From contig NC_088921.1 of the NCBI RefSeq assembly GCF_038396675.1, positions 42,881,001 to 42,945,000 on the forward strand: a stretch of 64,000 nt of DNA, written 5' to 3'. Positions 11,101-25,500 of the stretch are shown here, piece by piece; the stretch's first letter is position 1, and every line of letters begins with the position of its first letter. Source of the stretch: Hydra vulgaris (lineage: Eukaryota; Cnidaria; Hydrozoa; Anthoathecata; Hydridae). The translations under genes were made by a program, and so were the position numbers. The notes beneath the pieces are model-generated. The model did not search any database. It was not told where the DNA came from and saw nothing but the letters and a program-made list of their open reading frames with translations.

Positions 11101-14100
11101 GTCGTGAAAATCTTAGGTTCCTTTGCTCACCTCAAGTTTATTTGACCATTTTTTCTAATAAACCCACAGAATCTACAAAAATATTACAAAAGATTCCAAA
11201 AGAAATCAGTGAAAACCTGTTTTTTTGTTGCATTTGCATTATTTTCTTATTTTAAGTAAGTTTTGTACATAAAAAGGGGTTTTGTCGTAAAAATCTTAGG
11301 TTCCTTTGCTCACCTCAAGTTTATTTGACCATTTTTTCTAATAAACCCACAGAATCTACAAAAATATTACAAAAGATTCCAAAAGAATTCAGTGAAAACC
11401 TGTTTTTTTGTTGCATTTGCATTATTTTCTTATTTTAAGTAAGTTTTTGTACATAAAAAGGTCTTTTGTCGTGAAAATCTTAGGTTCCTTTGCTCACCTC
11501 AAGTTTATTTGACCATTTTTTCTAATAAACCCACAGAATCTACAAAAATATTACAAAAGATTCCAAAAGAAATCAGTGAAAACCTCTTTTTTTGTTGCAT
11601 TTGCATTATTTTCTTATTTTAAGTAAGTTTTTGAACATAAAAAGGTCTTTTGTCGTGAAAATCTTAGGTTCCTTTGCTCACCTCAAGTTTATTTGACCAT
11701 TTTTTCTAATAAACCCACAGAATCTACAAAAATATTACAAAAGATTCCAAAAGAAATTAGTGAAAACCTGTTTTTTTGTTGCATTTGCATTATTATCTTA
11801 CTTTAAGTAAGTTTTGTACATAAAAAGGGGTTTTGTCAAAAAAATCTTAGGTTCCTTTGCTCACCTCAAGTTTAATTGACCATTTTTTCTAATAAAGCCA
11901 CAGAATCTATAAAAATATTACAAAAGATTCCAAAAGAAATCAGTGAAAACCTGTTTTTTTGTCGCATTTGCATGACTTTCTTATTTTAAGTAAGTTTTTG
12001 TACATAAAAAGATGTTTTGTCGTAAAAATCTTAGGTTTCTTTGCTCACCTCAAGTTTATTTGACTATTTTTTCTAATAAACCCACAGAATCTACAAAAAT
12101 ATTACAAAAGATTCCAAAAGAAATCAGTGAAAACCTGTTTTTTTGTTGCATTTGCATTATTTTCTTATTTTAAGTAAGTTTTTTACATAAAAAGGGGTTT
12201 TGTCGTAAAAATCTTAGGTTCCTTTTCTCACCTCAAGTTTATTTGACCATTTTTTCTAATAAACCCACAGAATCTACAAAAATATTACAAAAGATTCCAA
12301 AAGAATTCAGTGAAAACCTGTTTTTTTGTTGCATTTGCATTATTTTCTTATTTTAAGTAAGTTTTTGTACATAAAAAGGTCTTTTGTCGTGAAAATCTTA
12401 GGTTCCTTTGCTCACCTCAAGTTTATTTGACCATTTTTTCTAATAAACCCACAGAATCTACAAAAATATTACAAAAGATTCCAAAAGAAATCAGTGAAAA
12501 CCTGTTTTTTTGTTGCATTTGCATTATTTTCTTATTTTAAGTAAGTTTTTGTACATAAAAAGGTATTTTGTCGTGAAAATCTTAGGTTCCTTTGCTCACC
12601 TCAAGTTTATTTGACCATTTTTTCTAATAAACCCACAGAATCTACAAAAATATTACAAAAGATTCCAAAAGAAATTAGTGAAAACCTGTTTTTTTGTTGC
12701 ATTTGCATTATTTTCTTATTTTAAGTAAGTTTTGTACATAAAAAGGGGTTTTGTCAAAAAAATCTTAGGTTCCTTTGCTCACCTCAAGTTTAATTGACCA
12801 TTTTTTCTAATAAAGCCACAGAATCTATAAAAATATTACAAAAGATTCCAAAAGAAATCAGTGAAAACCTGTTTTTTTGTCGCATTTGCATGACTTTCTT
12901 ATTTTAAGTAAGTTTTTGTACATAAAAAGATGTTTTGTCGTAAAAATCTTAGGTTTCTTTGCTCACCTCAAGTTTATTTGACTATTTTTTCTAATAAACC
13001 CACAGAATCTACAAAAATATTACAAAAGATTACAAAAGAAATCAGTGAAAACCTGTTTTTTTGTTGCATTTGCATTATTTTCTTACTTTAAGTAAGTTTT
13101 GTACATAAAAAGGGGTTTTGTCAAAAAAATCTTAGGTTCCTTTGCTCACCTCAAGTTTAATTGACCATTTTTTCTAATAAAGCCACAGAATCTATAAAAA
13201 TATTACAAAAGATTCCAAAAGAAATCAGTGAAAACCTGTTTTTTTGTCGCATTTGCATGACTTTCTTATTTTAAGTAAGTTTTTGTACATAAAAAGATGT
13301 TTTGTCGTAAAAATCTTAGGTTTCTTTGCTCACCTCAAGTTTATTTGACTATTTTTTCTAATAAACCCACAGAATCTACAAAAATATTACAAAAGATTAC
13401 AAAAGAAATCAGTGAAAACCTGTTTTTTTGTTGCATTTGCATTATTTTCTTATTTCGAGTAAATTTTTGTACATAAAAAGGGGTTTTGTGGTAAAAATCT
13501 TAGGTTCCTTTGCTCACCTCAAGTTTATTTGACCATTTTTTCTAATAAACCCACAGAATCTACAAAAATATTACAAAAGATTCCAAAAGAAATCAGTGAA
13601 AACCTGTTTTTTTGTTGCATTTGCATTATTTTCTTATTTTGAGTAAGTTTTTGTACATAAAAAGGGGTTTTGTCGTAAAAATCTTAGGTTCCTTTGCTCA
13701 ACTTAAGTTTATTTGACCATTTTTTCTAATAAACCCACAAAATCTACAAAAATATTACAAAAGATTCCAAAAGAAATCAGTGAAAACCTGTTTTTTTGTT
13801 GCATTTGCATTATTTTCTTATTTTAAGTAAATTTTTGTACATAAAAAGGGGTTTTGTCGTAAAAATCTTAGGTTCCTTTGCTCACCTCAAGTTTATTTGA
13901 CCATTTTTTCTAACAAACCTACAGAATCTACGAAAATAATACATAAGATTCCAAAAGAAATCAGTGAAAACCTGTTTTTTTGTTGCATTTGCATTATTTT
14001 CTTATTTTAAGTAAGTTTTTGTACATAAAAAGGGGTTTTGCCGTAAAAACCTTAGGTTCCTTTGCTCACCTCAAGTTTATTTGACCATTGTTTCTAATAA

Positions 14101-16400
14101 ACCCACAGAATCTACAAAAATATTACAATAGATTTTAAAAGAAATCAGTGAAAACCTGTTTTTTTGTTGCATTTGCATTATTTTCTTATTTTAAGTAAGT
14201 TTTTTACATAAAAAGGGGTTTTGTCGTAAAAATCTTAGGTTCCTTTGCTCACCTCAAGTTTATTTGACCATTTTTTCTAATAAACCCACAGAATCTACAA
14301 AAATATTACAAAAGATTCCAAAAGAAATCAGTGAAAACCTGTTTTTTTGTTGCATTTGCATTATTATCTTATTTTAAGTAAGTTTTGTACATAAAAAGGG
14401 GTTTTGTCGAAAAATCTTAGGTTCCTTTGCTCACCTCAAGTTTATTTGACCATTTTTTCTAATAAACCAAAAGAATCAACAAATATATTACAAAAGATTC
14501 CAATAGAAATCAGTGAAAACCTTTTTTTTTGTTGCATTTGCATTATTTTCTTATTTCGAGTAAATTTTTGTACATAAAAAGGGGTTTTGTCGTAAAAATC
14601 GTAGGTTCCTTTTCTCACCTCAAGTTTATTTGACCATTTTTTTTAATAAACCCACAGAATCTACAAAAATATTACAAAAGATTCCAAAAGAAATCAGTGA
14701 AAACCTGTTCTTTTGTTGCATTTGCATAATTTTCTTAGTTTGAGTAAGTTTATGTACATAAAAAGGGGTTTTGTTGTAAAAATCTTTGGTTCCTTTGCTT
14801 ACCTCAAGTTTATTTGACCATTTTTTATAACAAAGCCACAGAATCTACAAAAATAATACAAAAGATTCCAAAAGAAATCAGTTAAACCCTGTTTTTTTGT
14901 CGCATTTGCATTATTTTCTTATTTTAAGTAAGTTTTTTACATAAAAAGGGGTTTTGTCATAAAAATCTTAGATTCCTTTGCTCACCTCAAGTTTATTTTA
15001 CCATTTTTTCTAATAAACACACAGAATCTACAAAAATATTACAAAAGATTCCAAAAGAAATCAGTGAAAACCTGTTTTTATGTTGCAGTTGCATTATTTT
15101 CTTATTTTATGTAAGTTTTTGTTCATAAAAAGAGGTTTTGTCGTAAAAATTTTATGTTGCTTTTCCTACCTTAACTTTAAACAGCCATTTTTCTAATAAA
15201 CCCACAGAATCTACAAAAACATTACAAAAGATTCAAAAAGAAATCAGTGAAAACCTTTTTTTTTGTTGCAATTGCATTATTTTCTTATTTTAAGTAAGTT
15301 TTTGTACATAAATTTTATGTTGCTTTTCCTACCTTAACTTTAAACAGCCATTTTTCTAATAAACCCACAGAATCTACAAAAACATTACAAAAGATTCAAA
15401 AAGAAATCAGTGAAAACCTTTTTTTTTGTTGCAATTGCATTATTTTCGTATTTTAAGTAAGTTTTTGTACATAAGAAGTTTTGTTGTATAAATCTTAGGT
15501 TCCTTTGCTCACTTCAAGTTTGTTTTACCATTTTTTCTAATAAACCCAAAGAATCTACAAAAATATTTTAAAAGATTTTAGAAGAATTTATTAAAACCTG
15601 TCTTTTTGTTGCAATTGCAATATTTTCTTATTTAATCAAATTTTTCTACATAAAAAGGGGTTTTGTCGTATAAATCTAAGGTTCCTTTGCTTACCCCCAA
15701 TTTATTTGAAAATTTTTTCTAAAAAACAAACAGAATCTACAAAAATGTTACAAAAGATTCCAAAAGAAATCAGTGAAAACCTGTTTTTTTGCTGCATTTG
15801 CATTATTTTCTTATTTTAAGTAAGTTTTTGTACATAAAAAGGGGTTTTGTCGTAAAAGTTTTAGGTTCCTTTGCTCACCTTTAGTTTATTTGACCATTTT
15901 TTTTTAATAAACTTTAAAAACTACAAAAATATTACAAAAGATTCTAGAAGAAATCAGTGAAAACCTGTTTTTTTGTTGCAATTGCATTATTTTCTTATTT
16001 TAAGAAAGATTTGTACATAAAAAGGGGTTTTGTCGTAAAAAATTTAGGTTCCTTTGCTGACCTTAAGTTTATTTGACCATTTTTTCTAATAAACCTAAAG
16101 AATCTACAAAAATATTACAAAAGATTCCAAAAGAAATCAGTGAAAACCTGTTTTTTTGTTGCATTTGCATTATTTTCTTATTTTAAATAAGTTTTTGTAC
16201 ATAAAAAGGGGTTTTGTCGTAAAAATCTTAGGTTCCTTTGCTGACCTTAAGTTTATTTGACCATTTTTTCTGATAAACTTAAAAAATCTACAAAAATATA
16301 ACAAAAGATTCCAGAAGAAATCGGTAAAAACTTGTTTTTTTTTGTAATTGCATTATTTTCTTATTTTAAGTAAGTTTTTGTACATAAAAAGGAGCTTTGT
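8122..16400. repeat. 184-bp tandem satellite, homogeneous part
   Basis: Head-to-tail array with a 184-bp period, measured from successive GTACATAAAAAGG landmarks at 8147, 8331 and 8515. Each monomer runs in order through AAGTTTTTGTACATAAAAAG, GGTTTTGTCGTAAAAATC, TTAGGTTCCTTTGCTCACCT, CAAGTTTATTTGACC, AATAAACCCACAGAATCTAC, AAAAGATTCCAAAAGAAATC, AGTGAAAACCTG and TTGCATTTGCATTATTTTC. Copies here differ at only a few positions. Marker variants recur: AATAAAGCCACAG monomers at 11890, 12809 and 13177 show local multi-monomer duplication. The left edge is abrupt and starts inside a monomer. No sustained coding frame exists because the period is not a multiple of three. The size is in the range of centromeric satellites elsewhere, but no centromere claim can be made from sequence alone. 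Confidence 0.95.
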
Positions 16401-19400
16401 CGTAAAAATCTAAAGTTCATTTGCTCACCTTAAGTATATTTGACCATTTTTTTAATAATCCAACAGATTCTACAAAAATCTAACATGACATTACAATAGA
16501 AATTAATGAAAACCTGTTTTTTTGTTGCAATTGCATTATTTCTTATTTTAAGTAAGATTTTGTACATAAAGAGAGGTTTTTCGTAAAAATCATAGGTTCA
16601 TTTGTTCGCCTCAAACTTAGTTGACCCTTTTTTCTAAAAACTTACAAAATCTACATAAATATTACAACAGATTCCAAAAGAAATCAATGAAATTATTTTT
16701 TTTTAATGCAATTGATTTATTTTCCTATTTTATCAAGTTTTTGTACATAAAAAGGGGTTTTGTCAGAATAATCTTAGGTTCGTTTGCTCACCTCAAGTTT
16801 ATTTGATCATTTTTTCAAATAAACCCACAGAATCTACAAAAATATTACAAAAGATTCCAAAAGAAATCAGTGAAAACCTGTTTTTTTGTTGCATTTGCAT
16901 TATTTTCTTATTTTAAGTAAGTTTTAGTACATAAAAAGGGGTTTTGTCGTAAAAATCTTGGGTTCCTTTGCTCACCACAAGTTTATTTGACCATTATTTC
17001 TAATAAACATACAGAATCTACAAAAATATTACAAAAGATTCCAAAAGAAATTAGTGAAAACCTGTTTTTTTGTGGCATTTGCATTATTTTCTTATTTTAA
17101 GTAAGTTTTTGTACATAAAAAGGGGTATTGTCGTAAAAATCTTAGGTTCCTTTTCTTACCTTAACTTTACTTAACCATTTTAAATAATAAACCCATAGAA
17201 TCTACAAAAATATTACAATAGATTCCAAAAGAAATAAGTGAAAACCTGTTTTTTTGTTGCAATGGAATTTTTTCTTTTTTAATCAAGTTTTTGTACATAA
17301 AAAGGATTTTGTCACAAAAATCTTAGGTTCCCTAGCTTACCTCAAATTTATTTGAAATATTTTTCAAATAAACCCACAGAATCTACAAAAATATTACAAA
17401 TGATTTTAAATGAAATCAGTGAAAATCTAAATTTTTGTTGCAATTGTGTTAGTTTCTTATTTAATCAAGTTTTTGTACATAAAAAGTGATTTTATCGTAA
17501 AAATCTTTGGTTCCTTAGCTCACCTCAAGTTCATTTGACCATTTTTTGTAATAAACCCACATAATCTACAAAAATATTACAAGAGATTCTAAAAGAATTC
17601 AGGAAAACCTGTTTTTTTGCAGTTGCATTATTTTCTTATTTTAAGTAAGTTGTTATACATATCAAGGGGTTTTGTTGTAAAAATCTTAGGTTCCTTTTTT
17701 TACTTCAAGTTTATTTGCGAATTTTTTTTAATAAACTTACAGAATCTACATGAATACTACAAAAGATTTCAGAAAAATTTAGTTAAAACCTGTTTTTTTG
17801 TTGCAATTGCATTATTTTCTTATTATTTAAGTTTTTGTACATAAAAAGGATTTTGTCGTCAAAATCTTAGGTTTCTTTGCTCACCTCAAGTTTATTTGAA
17901 CATTTTTTCTAATAAACCCACAGAATCTACAAAAATATTATAAAAGATTTCAAAAGAAATCAGTGAAAACCTGTTTTTTTATTGCATTTGCATTATATTA
18001 TTATTTTAAGTAAGTTTTTGTACATAAAAAGGGTGTTTTCTCGTAAAATACCTAGGTACCTTTGCGCACCTCAAGTTTGTTAGACCATTTTTTCTAATAA
18101 ATGGGCAGAATCTACAAAAATATTACAAATGATTTTAAAAGAAATCAGTGAAAACTTGTTTTTTTGTTGCATTTGCATTATTTTTTTATTTTAAGTAAGT
18201 TTTTGAACATAAAAAGGGTGTTTTCTCGTAAAAATACTAGGTTCCTTTGCTCACCTCAAATTTGTTTGACTTTTTTTTCCAATAAATCCACATAATCTAC
18301 AAAATTATTACAAATGATTTTGAAAGAAATCAGTGAAAACCTGTTTTTTTGTTGCAATGGCATTATTTACTTATTTAATAAAGTTTTTGTACATAAAAAG
18401 GGGTTTTGTCGTAAAAATCTTATGGGCCTTTGCTCACCTCAAGTTTATTTGACCATTTTTTCTAATAAACCTACAGAATCTACAAAATTATTACAAAAAA
18501 TTACAAAAAAAATCAGTAAAAACCTGTTTTTTTGTTGCAATTGCATTATTTTCTTATTTTAAGTAAGTTTTTGTACATAAAAAGGGATTTTGTTGTAAAA
18601 ATTTTAGGTTCCTTTGCTCACCTTAAGTTTATTTGACCATTTTTTAGAAAAACTTAAAACATCTACAAAAATATTACAAAAGATTCCAGAAGAAATCGGT
18701 AAAAACTTGTTTTTTTTTGCAATTGCATTATTTTCTTATTTTATGTAAGTTTTTTTCATAAAAAGGGGTTTTGTCGTATAAATCTTAGGTTGCTTTTCTT
18801 ACCTTAATTTAATTAACCTTTTTTTCAAATAAAGCCACCAAATCTACAAAAATTTACAAAATATTCCAAAAGAAATCATTGAAATCAGTTTTTCGTTGCA
18901 ATTGCATTATTTTCTTATTTTAAGTAAGTTTTTGTATATAAAAAGGGGTTTTGTCATAAAAATCTAAAGTTCGTTTGCTTACCTTAAGTTTGTTTGACCA
19001 TTTTTTAATAAACCAACAGAATCTACAAAAATATAACATAACATTACAATAGAAATAAACGAAAACCTGTTATTTTGTTGCAATTGCATTATTTCTTATT
19101 TTAAGTAAGTTTTTGTACATAAAAAGAGGTTTTGTCGTAAAAATCATAGGTTCATTTGCTCGCCTCAAACTTACTTGACCCTTTTTTCTAAAAACTTACA
19201 AAATCTACATAAATATTACAAAAGATTCCAAAACAAATCAATGAAAATATTTTTTATTAATGCAATTGATATTTTTTCTATTTTATCTAGTTTATGTACA
19301 TAAAAGGGGTTTTGTTGTTAAAATCTTAAGTTCCTTTGCTCACCCCAAGTTTATTTGACCATTTTTTCTAATAAACCCACAGAATCTACAAAAATATTAC

Positions 19401-19460
19401 AAAAGATTCTAAAAGAAATCAGTGAAAACCTGTCTTTTTGTTGCAATTGCATTATTTTCT

Positions 19461-19560
19461 TATTTAACATATCATAAAATTAACATAAAATACTGCTTGA
19501 GTTAAAAAACATAAGTTTGCATAGTAGTTTTTGTTTCAATTGAACGTTTATTCTATTAAA
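19461..19560. repeat. variant satellite monomer with foreign segment (copy 1)
   Basis: The middle of this monomer is replaced by unrelated sequence containing AACATAAAATACTGCTTGAG and AAAAAACATAAGTTTGCAT. The normal monomer resumes at CCACAGAATCTAC. The same foreign segment appears in two later monomers. Confidence 0.7.
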
Positions 19561-22500
19561 GCCACAGAATCTACTAAAAAATTACAAAAGATTCCAAAAG
19601 AAATCAGTGAAAATCTGTTTTTTTGTTGCATTTGCATTATTTTTTTATTTTAAGTAAGTTTTTGTACATAAAAAGGGGTTTTGCCGTAAAAATCAAAGGT
19701 TCCTTTGCTTACATCAAGTTTAATTTATCATTTTTTCTAATAAATTCACAGAATCTACAAAAATATTACTAAAGATTCCAAAAGATATCGGTGAAAACCT
19801 GTTTTTTTGTTGCAAGTGCATTATTTTCTTATTTTAAGTAAGTTTTTGAACATAAAAAGAGGTTTTGTTGTAAAAGTTATAAGTTCATTTGCTCGCCTCA
19901 AGTTTATTTGACTTTTTTTCTAATAAACTAACAGAATCTACGTAAATATTACAAAATATTTCAAAAAAAATCAATGAAAATCTGTATTTTTAATGCAACT
20001 GCATTATTTTAAGTAAGTTTTTGTACATAAAATGGGGTTTTGTCGTAAAAATCTTAGGTTCCTTTGCTCACATTAAGTTTATTTGACCATTTTTTCTAAT
20101 AAACCCAAAGAACCTACAAAAATATTTCAAAAGACTTTAGAAGAATTCAGTGAAAACCTGTCTTTTTGTTGCAATTGCATTATTTTCTTATTTAATCAAG
20201 TTTTTGTTAATTAAAAGGAGTTTTGGCGTAAAAATCTTAGGTTCCTTTGCTCACCTCAAATTTATTTGACCATTTTTTCTAATATACTAACAGAATCTAC
20301 AAAAATATTACAAAAGATTTTAAATTAAATCAGTGAAAACTTGTTTTTAAGTTGCAATTGTATTATTTTCTTATTTAATCAAGTTTTTTTTACAAAAAAA
20401 CGGGTTTTGTCGTAATATTCTTAGATTCCTTTGCTCACCTTAAGTTTATTTGACCATTATTTCTAATAAACCTAAAGAATCTACAAAAATATTACATAAG
20501 ATTCCGAACAATATCAGTGAAAACCTGTTTTTTTGTTGCAAATGAATTGTTTTCTTATTTTAAGTAAGTTTTTGTACATATCAAGGGGTTTTGTCGTAAA
20601 AATATTAGGTTCCTTTACTTATCTCAAGTTTATTTGACCATTTTTTCTAATAAACCAACGGAATCTTTAAAAATATTACAAAAGATTTTAATGTAATTAT
20701 TGAAAACTTGTTTTTTAGTTGCAATTCTATTATTTTTTTATTTAATCAAGTTTTTCTACATAAAAAGGGGTTTTGTTGTAATAATCTTAGGTTACTTTGC
20801 TCACCTTATGTTTATTTGACCATTTTCTCTAATAAACCCAAAGAATCTACAAAAATATTACAAAAGATTCCAAACGAAATCAGTGAAAACCTGTTTTTTC
20901 GTGCAAATGAATTATTTACTTAATATAGGTGAGTTTATGTACATATCAAGGGATTTTGTAGTAAAAAACATAGATTCTTTTCCTTACCTCAAGTTTATTT
21001 GACCATTTTTTCTAATAAACCCTGAGAATCTACAAAAATATTACAGAAGATTCTTAAAGAAATTAGTGAAAACATGTTTTTTTGTTGCAATTGCATTATT
21101 TACCTATTTTAAATAAGTTTTTGTACATAAAAAGGTGTTTTGTCGTAAAAATCTTAGGTTCCGTTGCTCACCTTAAGTTTATTTGACCATTTTTTTTTAA
21201 TAACCCATAGAATCTAAAATAATATTACAAAAGATTCCAAATAAAATCAGTGGAAACTTGTTTTTTTGTTGCAAATTGATTTTTTTCTTATTTAATCATG
21301 TTTTTGTACATTAATAGGGGTTTTGCGTAAAAATCTTAGGTTCCTTTGCTCACCTCAACTTTATTTGACCTTTTTTTCTAATAAACCCAGACAATCTACA
21401 AAAATAATACAAAAGATTCTAAACGATATCAGTAAAAACCTGTTTTTTTGTTGCAAATAAATAATTTTTTTAATTTATGTAAGTTTTTGTACATATCAAG
21501 GGATTTTGTCGTTAAAATCTTAGGTTCCTTTACTTAACTCAAGTTTATTTAACCATTTTTTATCTAATAAGCCTATAAAATCTACGAAAATGTTTCAAAA
21601 GATTCCAAAAGAATTCAGTGAAAACATGTTTTTTTGTTGCAAATGAATTATTTTCTTATTTTAAAGAAGTTTTTGTACATATCAAGGGGTTTTTTCGTAA
21701 AAAACTTAGGTTCCTTTACTTACCTTAAGTTTGTTTGACCGTTTTTCCAAATAAACCCATAGAATCTACAAAAATATTACAGAAGATTCCTAAAGAAATT
21801 AGTTAAAACCTGTTTTTTTGTTGCAAATGCATTATTTACCTATTTTAAATAACTTTTTATTCATAAAAAGGTGTTTTGTCGAGAAAATCTTAGGTTCCTT
21901 TGCTTACCTCAAAATTATTTGACCATTTTTTCTATAAATTTCATAGAATCTAAAAAAATATTACAATAGATTCCAAAGGAAATCGGTGAAAACCTGCTTT
22001 ATCGTTGCAATTGCATTATTTTCTTACTTTAATTAAGTTTTTGCACATAAAAAGGGGTTTTGTCGTGAAAAACTTGGGTTCCTTTGCTTGCCTTAAGTTT
22101 TTTTAACCATTTTTTCTTATAAACCCACAGAATCTACAAAAATAATACAAAAGATTCTAAACGAAATCAGTGAAAACCTGTTTTTTTGTTGCAAATGAAT
22201 TATTTTCTTAATTTATGTAAGTTTTTGTACATATCAAGGGTATTTGTCGTAAAAAATCTGAGGTTTTTTGCTCACCTAAAGACTTTTTTGACCATTTTTT
22301 TTAATAAACCTATAAAATCTACAAAAATGTTACAAAAGATTCCAAAAGAAATCAGTGAAAACCTGTTGTTTTTTTTTGCAATTGCATCATTTTCTTATTT
22401 TAAGTAAGTATTTGTATATATTAAGGGGTTTTTTTGTTAAAATCTTAGGTTTCTTTACTCACCTCAAGTTTATTTGACCATTTATTCTAATAAATTCATA

Positions 22501-25500
22501 GAATCTACAAAAATATTACAAAAGATTTCAAAAGATATCAGTGAAAACCTGTTTTTTTGTTGCAATTGCATTACTTTATTATTTTAAGTAAGTTTTTGTA
22601 CATAAAAAGGGTTTTTGTCGTAAAAATCTTTGGTTTTTTTGCTCACCTCAAGTTTATTTGACCATTTTTTCTAATAAATCCACAAAATAAATTAAAATAT
22701 TACAAATGATTTTAAAAGAAATCAGTGAAAACCTGTTTTTTTGTTGCAATTGCATTATTTTCTTATTTAATCAAGTTTTTGTACATAAAAAGGGGTTTTG
22801 TCGTAAAAATCAAAGGTTCCTTTGCTCACCTCAAGTTTATTTGACCTTTTTTTTTTAAAAACTCACAGAATCTACAAAAATATTACATCAGAATATAAAA
22901 GAATTCAGTGAAAACCTGTTTTTTTGTTGCAACTGTATTGTTTTCATAATTTAAGTAAGTTTTTGTTCATAGAAAGGGATTTTGTTGTAAAAATCTTAGT
23001 TCCGTTTTTCTTACCATAACTTTACTTAACCATTTTTTCTACAAAATTAAAGAATCTACAAAAATATTACAAAAGATTCCAAAAGAAATCAGTGAAGTCC
23101 TGTTTTTTTGATGCAATTGCATTACTTTCTTATTTTAAGTAAGTTGTTGTTCATAAAAAGGGGTTTTGTCGTAAAAATCATAGGTTCCTTTGCTTACCTC
23201 AAGTTCAATTGACCCTTATTTCTAATAAATCCACAAAATCTATAAAAATATTACAAAAGATTCTAAAAGAAATCAATGAAAACCTGTTTTTTTGTTGCAA
23301 TTGCATTATTTTCTTATTTTAAGTAAGTTTTTGTACATAAAAAGGGGTTTTGCTGTAAAAATCATAAGTTCATTTGCTCGCCTTAAATTTATTTGACCTT
23401 TTTTTGTTATAAAATTTTAGAATCTACATAAATATTACAAAAGATTCCAAAAGAAATCAATGAAAATCTGTTTTTCTAATGCAATTGCATTACTTTCTTA
23501 AATAATTAAGTTTTTGTTCATAAATAGGGGTTTTGTCGTAAAAATATTTAATTCCTTCGTTCACCTTAAGTTTATTTAACCAGTTCTTTTAATCAACCCA
23601 CAGAATCTACAAAAATATTACGAGAGATTCTAAAAGAAATCAGTAAAAACCTGTTTTTTTGTTGCAATTGCATTATTTTGTTATTTTAAGTAAGTTTTTG
23701 TACATAAAAAGGGGTTTTGCCGTAAAAATCTTAGTACTCTTTCCTCACCTCATGTTTAATTGACAGTTTTTTCTTATTAACCCACAGATTCTACAAAAAT
23801 ATTACAAAAGATTCCAAAAGAAATTAGTAAAAGCTTGTTTTTTTGAAGCAATTACACTATTATCTCATTTAATAAAGTATTTGTACATAAAAATGGATTT
23901 TGTTGTAAAAATTTTAGGTTCCTTTGCTCATCTTAAGTTTATTTGACCATTTTTTCGAATAAACCCAAACAATCTACAAAAATATTACAAAAGATTCCAA
24001 AAGAAATCAGTGAAAACCTGTTTTTTTGTTGCAATTGCATTACTTTCTTATTTTAAGTAAGTTTTTGTACATAAAAAGTGGTTTTGTCGTAAAAATCTTA
24101 GGATCCTTTGCTCACCTCAAGTTTATTAGACCATTTTTTCTAATAAATCCACATAATCTATAAAAATATTACAAATGATTTTAGAAGAATTAAGTAAAAA
24201 TCTGTTTTTTTGTTGCAATTGCATTATTTTCTTATTTAATCAAGTTTTTGTACATAAAAAGAGATTTTTTCGTAACAATTTTAGGTTCCCTTGCTTACCT
24301 CAAGTTTATTTGACCATTTTTTCTAATGAACCCACAGAATCTACTAAAATATAACAAAAGATTCCGAAAGAAATCAGTGAAAACTTGTTGTTTTGTTGCA
24401 ATTGCATAATTTTCTTATATCAAGTATGTTTTTGTACATAAAAAGAGGTTTTGTCGTAAAAATCATAGGTTCATTTGCTCACCTTAAATTTATTTGACCC
24501 TTTTTTCTAATAAACTTACAGAATCTACATAAATATAATAAAAGATTCCAAAAGAAATCAATGACATTCTGTTTTTTTAATGCAATTGCATAATTTTTTT
24601 ATTTAATCAAGTTTTTGTTCATAAGAAGGGGTTTTGTTGTCAAAATCTTTGGTTCCTTTGCTCACGTCAAGTTTATTAGACCATTTTGTCATAAAAACCC
24701 ACAGAATCTACAAAAATATTACAAAAGTTTCCATAAAAAAATCAGTTAAAAACTTCTTTTTTTGGTGCAGTGCATTATTTTTTTATTTTAAGTATGTTTT
24801 TGTACATAAAAAGGGGTTTTGTCGTAAAAATCTTAAGTTCCTTTGCTAACATTAAGTTTATATGACCATTTTTTAAAATAAACTAACAAAATCTACAAAA
24901 ATTTTACAAAAGATTCATAAAGAATTCAGAGAAAACCTGTTTTTTTGTTCCAATTTCATTATTTTCTTATTTTAAGTAAGTTTTTGTACATAAAAAGTGG
25001 TTTTGTCGTAAAAATCTAAAGTTCCTTTGCTCACCTAAAGTTTTTTAGACCCTTTTTTTAATAAACCAACAGAATCTACAAAAATATTACATAACATTCC
25101 AAAAGAATTAAGTAAAAACCTGTTTTTTTGTTGCAATTGCATTATTTTCTTATTTAAGAAAGTTTTTGTACATAAGAAGAGGTTATGTCGTAAAAATCAT
25201 ATGTTCTATTGCTCGCCTCAAATTCACTTGACCCTTTTTTTAAAAACTTACAGAATCTACATAAATATTACAAAAGATTCCAAAAGAAATCAATGAAAAT
25301 CTGTTTTTTTAATGCAATTGCATTATTTTCTTATTTCATCAAGTTTTTGTTCATAAAATGGGGTTTTGTCGTAAAAATCTTTTGTTCCTTTGGTCACCTT
25401 AAGTTTATTTGACCATTTTTTCTAATAAACACACAGAATCTACAAAAATATAACAAAAGATTTAAAATGAAATCAGTAAAAATTTGCTTTTATGTTGCAA

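Noticed and set aside
8122..16400. CRISPR-like regularly spaced repeats
   Set aside because: The whole unit is repeated with no unique spacers, and the setting is eukaryotic; this is satellite DNA.
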